The translations under genes and the position numbers were made by a program. Source: Penium margaritaceum (lineage: Eukaryota; Streptophyta; Zygnematophyceae; Desmidiales; Peniaceae). From it: a stretch of 64,000 nucleotides of DNA. The stretch spans positions 20,073 through 84,072 of the forward strand of contig SZWC01001554.1 in assembly GCA_023375785.1 (NCBI GenBank), read 5' to 3'. The notes beneath the pieces are model-generated. The model was not told where the DNA came from and ran no database searches. It worked only from the letters and a program-made list of their open reading frames with translations. This document shows positions 56,496 to 64,000 of the stretch, piece after piece; position 1 is the stretch's first letter, and every line of letters begins with the position of its first letter.

Positions 56496-58560
56496 TCAAA
56501 TGGTCGTATCCATCTTGCTATGCGGGAAGGTATTATTGAAAACGAGCACATGAACCTCACCTTCCATATTTGATAGCATGATGCAAGTGGTATTTTTGCG
56601 GCTCGCGTTAGAGTAGATCTTTAAAAAGTATCCTCCCTCAATTTTCGTGAACCCCTTTTCCATGAGTTGAGCCTTGAAATTGTCAATGCTTCTATTGGCT
56701 TTTGTCTTGATGCATAAGACCCACTTCAGTCCCACTAGATTATGGCTAGATGGAAGCTCTATCAGCTCCCAAGTCCCTTTTTCCATGAGGCATTGGACAT
56801 GTGTGTAAAGAGTTGCTTTACATTGTGCTGCATGCTCACCTTATGGAATTTTAGGCTCAAGCATTAGGTCACTTGTTGAAACAAGTGCCGCAAGGTGCGT
56901 TGTGGTGAATTCAACAAGGAATTCTTCTCCTTAGCTATAAATTTAACAGACAATTATTGCCATGTTTGACTTTTGGTAATCCATCTCTTCTTCTTGCTAT
57001 AGTTCTTTCCACAAGAGACATGTGATAAGTTACAGATTTGTGGCACCTCAATCACGTGCTTTTCTCTCCGGATTCACACAGCCTTTCACTCCCACGAACT
57101 TCATTTTTTCATGAGATACTATGAGTACCTTATGATAAATGGTTATCTTTTTGTCTCGATGAGCATGAGTTACACGTGGGGCTACTACTATTTATTTGTT
57201 GTAAGTAGATTATGAAGGGTGGTTGGCAAAGTCTGCTTCCTCTTCCTTTAAAGTCTACACAAAAGAGTTGCATAAAGTCAAGAGTAGTGGAGACTCACTT
57301 GATTGGTTAGCATTCCAAGTAGAGTGTGGTAGGTTCTAAAAAACTTGGCATCTTTTCTCGTGATGATAAGATTGAGGTCCACATTGTAGAACCTCCACCC
57401 CTTCATATAAGGGCTTGAATTGAGAAAAACACCCCATGTTGCTTTATTGGCCAGCTTTCGCCGAAACTCCTTTTGGACATGAAGCAGTGCCATGCATTCA
57501 AAGGTGCATGGAATGTAGATTTCAATCTTTTGATCATGGAAGGGTGGAAGGGTGTTATACCTGGTAGTGACACGTATGGTCTGTGGTTGTGTACCCACAT
57601 TGCCTGCCAAAGTGCAAATGACCACCAAGAGTTGTTTAGTTGTGTACCTAGCATCATTCATTCAATGTCTAATGTATTGTGCAATGTTTTCCATACTACT
57701 CCATTCTACTATGCTATGTACGGCATGGATAACTTCTACACATTATCGTGATCCTACAATTGAGTGGTAAATTCCGTACTGGTTTATTCGCCAACACCAT
57801 TTGAGGGTACAACCTATATTTTGTTGTTGTTTTGTCTTTCGGCCATTGTGAGCGACTGAGCATCCTAGTGTTTTTTCCCCTTTTGAAGAGTGGATAGCTC
57901 CACATCATGCTTGCAACATGATCAATAGTGAAAAAAGGAGAGAGTCTATCTATATGTTATTGCCATTAGTAGAGGTCCACATATGTGAGTGTGGACGTGC
58001 TTCAGCCTTTTGGTGACGGCGCATTTTGTAGCCACAAGAAAAATGCCAAGTGGTCGTTTGGTGGGAATGTCGTCTTCACAAGGTTTTGCCACATCCTTTT
58101 TGCTGCCAGCGTGGAGACTAATACCATTGACTTGCTCATTCTTCTACATCCTCTATACGGTGTGTATGCATATGTGGAAAAGTCATTTGTTGAATGAACC
58201 GAGGTTTCTGCCAGACACCTAGTGGAGAATAGTTGCGAAATAGGGAGTATCTATCCTTTTCACTGGAGATGGTACTGTAAGGTCCAGCATTATCCTGCTA
58301 TTTTGAAGAAGGTAGCCTTTGTTCAAGGTCTCGTCTCCACGGATCTTGAAGGTGACATGTTGTCTGTTCCTGATAACTTACAAAAAGTAATTGATTTATT
58401 GTCCGGGTTAGAGAAGATTCATCGTGACCTAAGGTGTGTACACCACGTTATTAAACTTGACTTTGGCATCATAGTACTCTATCATTATCGTCACTCCCTT
58501 GCCTAAAATAAGCATTTGTTGGTTGTTGGACATAGTGACGAAGCCTTTGGAGCAAACTTC
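56496..58560 (-). mobile_element. Very old Ty1/Copia fossil fragments
   Basis: Minus-strand pieces in Copia order from right to left: protease/integrase N-terminal part (about 58220-58560; NNVVYTP word), integrase C-terminal part (57278-57480; RRKLANKATWGVFLNSS, KGWRFYN) and reverse transcriptase start (56496-56786; GTWELIELPSSHNLVGLKW). It is a different, much older family than Copia-1 to Copia-3, AT-rich, broken in many places, with no LTRs recognised. Confidence 0.7.
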
Positions 58561-58734
58561 TAGCTTTTAGAGGCCGGCCTTGTCATGGGTGATGTGCGTA
58601 GTGTACTCAATATTCAGGTATTTCACGTAGGTGGAGTGGACCAGCTTATCACTCTACTTGGATAAGAGGTAAAAGACATGCTCTTTGTTCTCAAACGATG
58701 AGGTACAGTCAATCAAAGAAGTTTGGGGCACGAG

Positions 58735-59600
58735 AAGCTTTCATGGAATATTCTATTGGTATGAGTGATTTGCTTGAGGATAGTTTGTGGTTAAAATCTA
58801 GGGAAGAGGGTGGAAAATGTATTTGGGGAGTGTACGTGGAGGTGTAGGATTGTGTATGGATTATGTGTGCTGTCTTGTAATTTTCTATGTTGGTGAGAGT
58901 GATGTGCTTGAGGTTGGTTGGGGTCAATCTATTTGGGAGTGGAGAATTTAAACTTTATTTGAGGTGTGTAAGTGGAGGTGCACGACTATGTGTATAGAAA
59001 GTCAACAGTTATGTGTACTTTTGTATCGTTTTTTAGTTAAGTGCTTGATTTTGGTTGATGGTTGATCTTTTGTGGGGAAGGGTGGAAAGTGGATGTGGGG
59101 AGTGTAAGTGGAGATGTACGGGTATTTGGATGGACTATGTGAACTCATATGTACCTTTCATGTTCGTGTGAGTGACGTGCTTGAGGTTGGTTGGTGCTTA
59201 AACTCTTGGGGGAGGGGGGAGAGGGAGAGGAGAAAATATAAAGGGGAGTGCAAGTGGATGTGCAGGAATATGTGTATGGAATATGTGGACTAATGTGAAA
59301 TGTTTCATTTTGTTCTGAGTGACAACTTGAGGTTGGTTGGTCATTATCCTCTTGGGTGAGGAGGGAGAAAAGTGTATGTGGAGAATGTAAGTGGAGGTGT
59401 ACGGCTTTGTGGATGGGTTGTGAGTACTAATGTATACGTTTTAGTGTTGGTGTGAGTGATGTGCTTTATGTTGGTTGGTGGAGAAAAAAAAAACGTAGTG
59501 TACAATGTTTGTGTAAAGCTTGAGGTAGGTACGAGTGGGGGATGTAAAATGATAGTGCATATGGGTAGTAAATGTGGAGGTGAATACAAGAATAGTGTTC
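58735..59600 (+). repeat. Diverged ~135-bp tandem repeat, about six units
   Basis: Units start near 58804, 58931, 59075, 59205, 59352 and 59480, with a partial unit before 58804. Each carries GTGAGTGAxGTGCTTGAGG, then TTGGTTGG, then an AGTGTAAGTGGAGGTGxACG block and TGTGTATGGA. Spacing is 127-147 bp. It is a satellite-like array, G/T-rich on the plus strand. The minus strand gives chance Pro/Ser/His-rich frames. It sits at the 5' side of the Copia fragments. Confidence 0.75.
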
Positions 59601-61260
59601 CATGATTATGTATGGTAAATAGTACATAGAATTGGCAAGAGGAAAATTCCTTAGCAATAAATCTTAGAAAAATCTTTTAAAAGTCTTACAATAAGGTAAA
59701 AAGTAGGCCCATTTCAAGACAACACTAAGTTATGCTCTTAAGAATGTTTAGGAGCATTACTTAGTCTCTTTAAGCTTAACTTGTTCCGGAGCGCAAAAGA
59801 TGTCAATATCCTATGACTCTATCCTAGGATATTGACAAGAAGAGGTGAAATCTATACTCGATCATAAAATTGTATTGGTCGTTTTTGGACTTGTCTCCCT
59901 TGACTTAATTGTGTTGAAGTTCATTTTTCAAGTTATTTCTGGCACATAAGTCGAAGTTGGAAACCCATGTATTAACCGAAAATCACTTTTGTGGCTGTCG
60001 AAAAGTTAACCTGTCACTTGACTGGTTATGGCGTTCAACCGGTAGGTTGGTGATAGTCTGCTAGCTATCCGTCAAAACCACACCAAGAAAACTATTTGAC
60101 AGTATAAAAAGCTCTTATTCATCATTGCAAGGTTTACATTCAATATGTTTGCCATATCTTGGCCACTTCAACATTTCCATCAATCCCACAACGATTTGGA
60201 TTCTTCGTTAACCATCGTCGGATGAGGATAATATTCGTGAAAATGGAGCTTAGTTTGTTGATTCTTTCGACATCTCAAGGTTTTTAGATAGCCAAACAAG
60301 TAATGATCAAACATTAGTGTGGGATAAGTGATCTTGGGATATATCAGATGTAAAGTCAAAATCATAATCATCTTAATTGATGATCTGCGACGGTAAAAAA
60401 ATTAGACTTATGACTATGTTTCAAGAATGAATATAATGGAGGGATCTTATCGTCAAGCATGATTAATCGATGACTTTTGGACGTGCATTGACTCGTTCAT
60501 TTTTGTACACTACCTGGTCACTTGCATTGCATTTTTCTTTGAGTTCCATCTCCACTCCCCACATACACATGTCACCTTGAGGGGGGATGGGGGATTGAAT
60601 GTTGAAACCCAAATAAGATCCCCCCACTCCTCTGCCAACCTAACGTTGCTTGTAAAGTGCCTTGGAGGGATGCATGCGGAAGTGCATATCCCTTGCTATT
60701 ACTATTGATGGATGAGTAGAGTGGTGTGAAACGGATATTTCTTAGAGTTTTCTCTCGATGGAAGGTACTAGTTCACATCTACAGAATCGTATCGCACAAT
60801 AGGTTGTACATGTCCTAGTACACTCATCACGTACACTTCATGGAAGTTAGGGGGTGGGAGTGGGGCCGGGGGAGGGGGCGGGAGGCGAGGAGCGGAAAGC
60901 CAGGTTTTCCTATGAAATGAAAATCCTGACAAATATCTTAAAGACATCTTCATGTTTTCAATCACTTACTTTATTAGAAATAAATCATCAAGTGACAAAT
61001 CTGTACTCACATAGCCAAACTTAGGTGTTTTTGTGGGTGCAAGAACTTGTTGCATTCCCCGAGTTCGGGGTTTATTTTTAAATGGTTTCAACAATTAAAA
61101 ATTATCATAATGAGAAGTAATTATTCATTGAAATATAAAAACCACCTTTAATGTACGTTTAAAAAATTAACTTGCTTTGGATATGAATCCTTAAAAGAAT
61201 TGAAGGAAACTTTCCAGAAATTATTATCCATGTGAGAATCCTGTCTGAAGAAGTGTGATA
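59601..61260. other. AT-rich stretch, nothing recognised
   Basis: No credible reading frame. A purine run (GGGGGTGGGAGTGGGGCCGG) lies at 60848-60895. Confidence 0.6.
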
Positions 61261-61399
61261 GAAACATTATATTTTGTGTGTTTTAGATGGTTCCTACTAC
61301 CTTCTTGTTTCCACTAGTCTTTCAAGGAAACTTGCTAGTGTTCTCTTGTGTATGTTTATGCGTATTATACACTATTAAAGGAGTTTATGATTGTGGGGT

Positions 61400-61720
61400 G
61401 ATTGGTCCTAGATGGAAACGACTTCCATTTTCCTCCATCCTTCCTCTTGGCCTCTTTGCTCGCGTCTTCATAAGTTGGTTCTCTTTGCTTCCGGCTTCCT
61501 TTTTCTCACAATTTTCCCCTGATGGAAATGCTTTGAAATTTTCTAGTTTCTCTTGTTGCTATTCATCCTACTTCCTCTTCCTACAATCTCCTTTCATGTG
61601 CCCTTCATGCACTAATGGCACTTGATTGCAAGACGTGAACCCACCTTTTTGCCACGCACACTTCGGGTGTTGGTCTTTGGCCGGAGTGGGTGGACGAACC
61701 AGAGGACATGGAGTTCCTCG
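61400..61720 (-). pseudogene. Possible gag knuckle remnant of an old Copia element
   Basis: The minus-strand translation near 61575-61625 resembles the CCHC knuckle of plant Copia gag (KCH, CMK, then GHMKGDCRK-like) followed by a Lys/Arg/Glu-rich stretch. It lies where gag of the 56496-58560 element would be expected, with the satellite array between. Heavily decayed. Confidence 0.35.
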
Positions 61721-61899
61721 TGCATTAGCTATGGCTATGTTTCACGAGGGTTTACTTGTGGACACGCCAATGCTTATACATTGGTAAGTCACATTTGTGG
61801 GTTTTCACTCCTTCTCCCTTGACAACTGCCGGTTCTGTTACTCTCTCAAAAGCATCTTGCACATGTACGACTTTTTGAACTACTGTTCATGCTTTCATT

Positions 61900-63700
61900 C
61901 AACTGCATTTATCATGTCGTCCTAATCCATTGTTCGATTGTTAAGGAGAAAGTTCACTAACACAAGCATGGATATGGGAGATTATATCACTACGAGTTGA
62001 TCATGAAATGAATTTGATTTATTTTTAATTTAGGACTCAATGTTTTCAAAGTTATTCAGGTTAATGTATAACAATTTGATTAGGAAATGGGATTTGAAGG
62101 ATGAGTCATTGGACATAAAGGTACTTAACACATACCACAAAACCAGGTTAGCTAGCTTTGAATTCTCCTCGTACATGCGTTTGACCAGTTGTGTGCAAGG
62201 AGTTAGATTATCATCCACCACCATGGAGGCAGTTGGGTCAAGTAAATGAATTTTTCCACCATGCTTGATAACGGTCTTAAAGGTGGAGTTGTGTTGAATC
62301 GAAGTAGACCTACCAGATGATGTATATCGAGGTATTGTGTTTAAACTTGTGCACCCAGCGTGAAGTTCTCGCCATCGAATTTGTTTTTTTTGACTTTTGC
62401 ATATGTAGTGAGGCTGTTGCTTGGGGCACACTATCCTCCATTGTTTGATTTTCCCTGCCATGTGGTGCTTCTTGTGGGGTTGGTACAAAAACGTATGTTG
62501 CAAACTGCGAACATGTGGTGGTAATGCTACTCCCGCATGCGGTGCTTGTTGTGCGGCTTAAGGTTGCGAACGTGATGCTTGGTGCACCAACTTGCAATGT
62601 GCCACGAGTGGCATCATCTGAGTACGATGTGGCTGTTGAGCCAAAATAGCTATGGAATACTTCCTTCTTGTGTTTGTATTGGTTCCACATGCGATGACAT
62701 GGTTGGTTGCATGATCATGTAAGGGCTTCCTCAAGGCAGATGTGCAAATGATGCGTGTGAACCCTATTGCCACTACACCTATTGCTTTTATTACTACTCG
62801 ATCTCAAGCTATTGTTATTAATCCCAGGCTAGCTGCTGTTCAAGTTTTCCGATCTGGGTTGCTTGAGCGGCATCTGCTTTTTGTAGCTAGTGTGTCTACG
62901 ATGCTTCAGTTTCATGGACAAGCTGATCCTATTGAAGAAGGAGCTCTTGTGCGACAATGTACTGCCAGTGCCTGCCTCTCTTTCTGTACATCTTCTCGTG
63001 TTGTAGCTTCTTGTTGCACCATGTGTTTGCACCTCCTCAGCCAAACATTGTGCATTAACAGCTTGGCGCTGTGCAATGTCTATGAAAAGGCAATCATGCT
63101 CTTGGCCCATGCGTGCGTCATGCATAATTGACGAACCCTACTAATTATTGAATTTGATGCTAAGTATTTTTGGCTTCGTCATATTTGAAAGAGTTTGTTG
63201 TTTTGAAGAATTGATTACAATCACAAAAAAATCATTTCTTCATCGAACTTACCAAGCATGTGGTAGTGAGTTATGGTTAGTCACCCTCAATTCATTCACT
63301 TGACAATTGGTGTATCAAAAATTGTATTCTTGTGTGCAAAAATTTAATAGAAATCATTAACATCAATTCATGTCACTTGATTCCAGACATACATTCCTTG
63401 TATAAGGTGATACTTATCATTGATTATATGTACAATGTACTAGTTTTATTACAAGTCCATGTTCACTACTATGTTCACTTCCTAATACACTTGTCAATAC
63501 ACAGCTTCAGGGGCAACGTGATTGGTCATATATGGTGGTAGTGTGGGGTTTTGTTCAACTTCTACATTCATGTTATTCTTTGGTGCACACACAGTCGGAA
63601 AAGAACACACAGGTCTGCTTCAAATTCAACGAACATGGAAAGTGGATACACGCGAACAGTGGAATGAAAATCGTATTCTCAACTTTCACACACGCCTACA
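61900..63700. other. AT-rich stretch with unassigned frames
   Basis: Minus-strand frames at 62030-62503 (ASMVVDDNLTPCTQLVKRMY) and 62829-63125 (QRQAVNAQCLAEEVQTHGA) are the longest. They may be remnants of old element genes. I recognise no family and find no start context. Confidence 0.4.
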
Positions 63701-63719
63701 CAACCTCATCCTAAGGAGC

Positions 63720-63998
63720 GGGCACATCATTAAAGACTAGCAACTGGCCTCCATACGGCACTATAGCACGCTGAAATCTCGAATCAAGCACAAGTTGAAA
63801 GTTTGCACGAGCCCATGCATTCTTGACCATGGGCTCACCATCTTGCATGTATGCTTAGGATTAAAAAAACCAAGCACAAGAAGCCTTCTTGATGTCCTTC
63901 ATGCCTATTTCAATACCCTTTCCAGCCTTGTTGCGGTGAACACCCCATGTGGGAAACAGTTCTTTGAGCTTTCTGTTAAGTGGGTAAAGGATGCCTAC
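63720..63998 (-). CDS. Unrecognised coding-like stretch at the right edge
   Basis: Two adjacent minus-strand frames of about 45 codons each have natural protein composition: LKELFPTWGVHRNKAGKGIE from the window edge, then KNAWARANFQLVLDSRFQRA ending VFNDVPAP. They are in different registers a few bases apart. This could be a decayed gene, two exons, or an old transposon protein running off the window. Confidence 0.3.
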
Positions 63999-64000
63999 AT

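Noticed and set aside
61287-61625. 112-codon plus-strand hydrophobic protein
   Set aside because: Pyrimidine-rich chance frame. The opposite strand shows a weak Copia gag-like knuckle, which explains the openness better.

Overview
The window looks like a gene-poor, repeat-rich piece of a streptophyte (land plant or charophyte alga) nuclear genome. The evidence is the three Copia elements whose primer-binding sites match the plant initiator-methionine tRNA type (TGGTATCAGAGC-like), two chromodomain Gypsy elements (chromoviruses), and the absence of any bacterial gene organisation. The species cannot be named from the sequence. No intact host gene is recognised with confidence.

Positions 1-49,700 are a moderately GC-rich nest of LTR retrotransposon fossils. 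An inverted LTR (1-835) starts at the first base and is followed by a hairpin-rich stretch (836-2,481). Then come Copia-1 (2,482-10,579, minus) and Copia-2 (10,580-~19,586, minus, with a solo LTR inside its 3' LTR). A 2-kb unclassified stretch with a decayed CAG array follows, then Copia-3 (21,581-45,864, minus). Copia-3's 5' LTR is split by Gypsy-1 (28,721-45,660, plus), and Gypsy-1's 3' LTR is in turn split by Gypsy-2 (37,421-45,452, minus). Both Gypsy insertions have perfect 5-bp target duplications (GTCCA and CTCCC). Hand-counted LTR divergences (Copia-3 ~12%, Copia-1 ~6%, Gypsy-1 and Gypsy-2 ~3%) agree with the nesting order. All five elements are broken.

Positions 45,865-49,720 hold short coding-like pieces and a cluster of small foldback or terminal-inverted-repeat DNA elements. 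One is a 538-bp Mutator-like MITE with a perfect 9-bp target duplication, sitting inside an open reading frame that reopens in the same frame on its far side.

Positions 49,720-64,000 are AT-rich and nearly empty: a pyrimidine-rich belt, a long (TC)n microsatellite, scattered fragments of a very old Copia element on the minus strand, a previously unmarked ~135-bp tandem repeat (58,735-59,600), and an unrecognised coding-like stretch at the right edge.

The most unusual structures are: LTRs of two different Gypsy families that are built as chains of near-perfect hairpins, with a similar hairpin chain at 999-1,529; triplet arrays made of CAG, CAA and TAG, as expected if methylated CHG sites had decayed; and the cluster of foldback elements at 46.4-49.2 kb. 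Assembly gaps lie at 3,514 and 40,169 (single N) and 42,582-42,716 (135 N).
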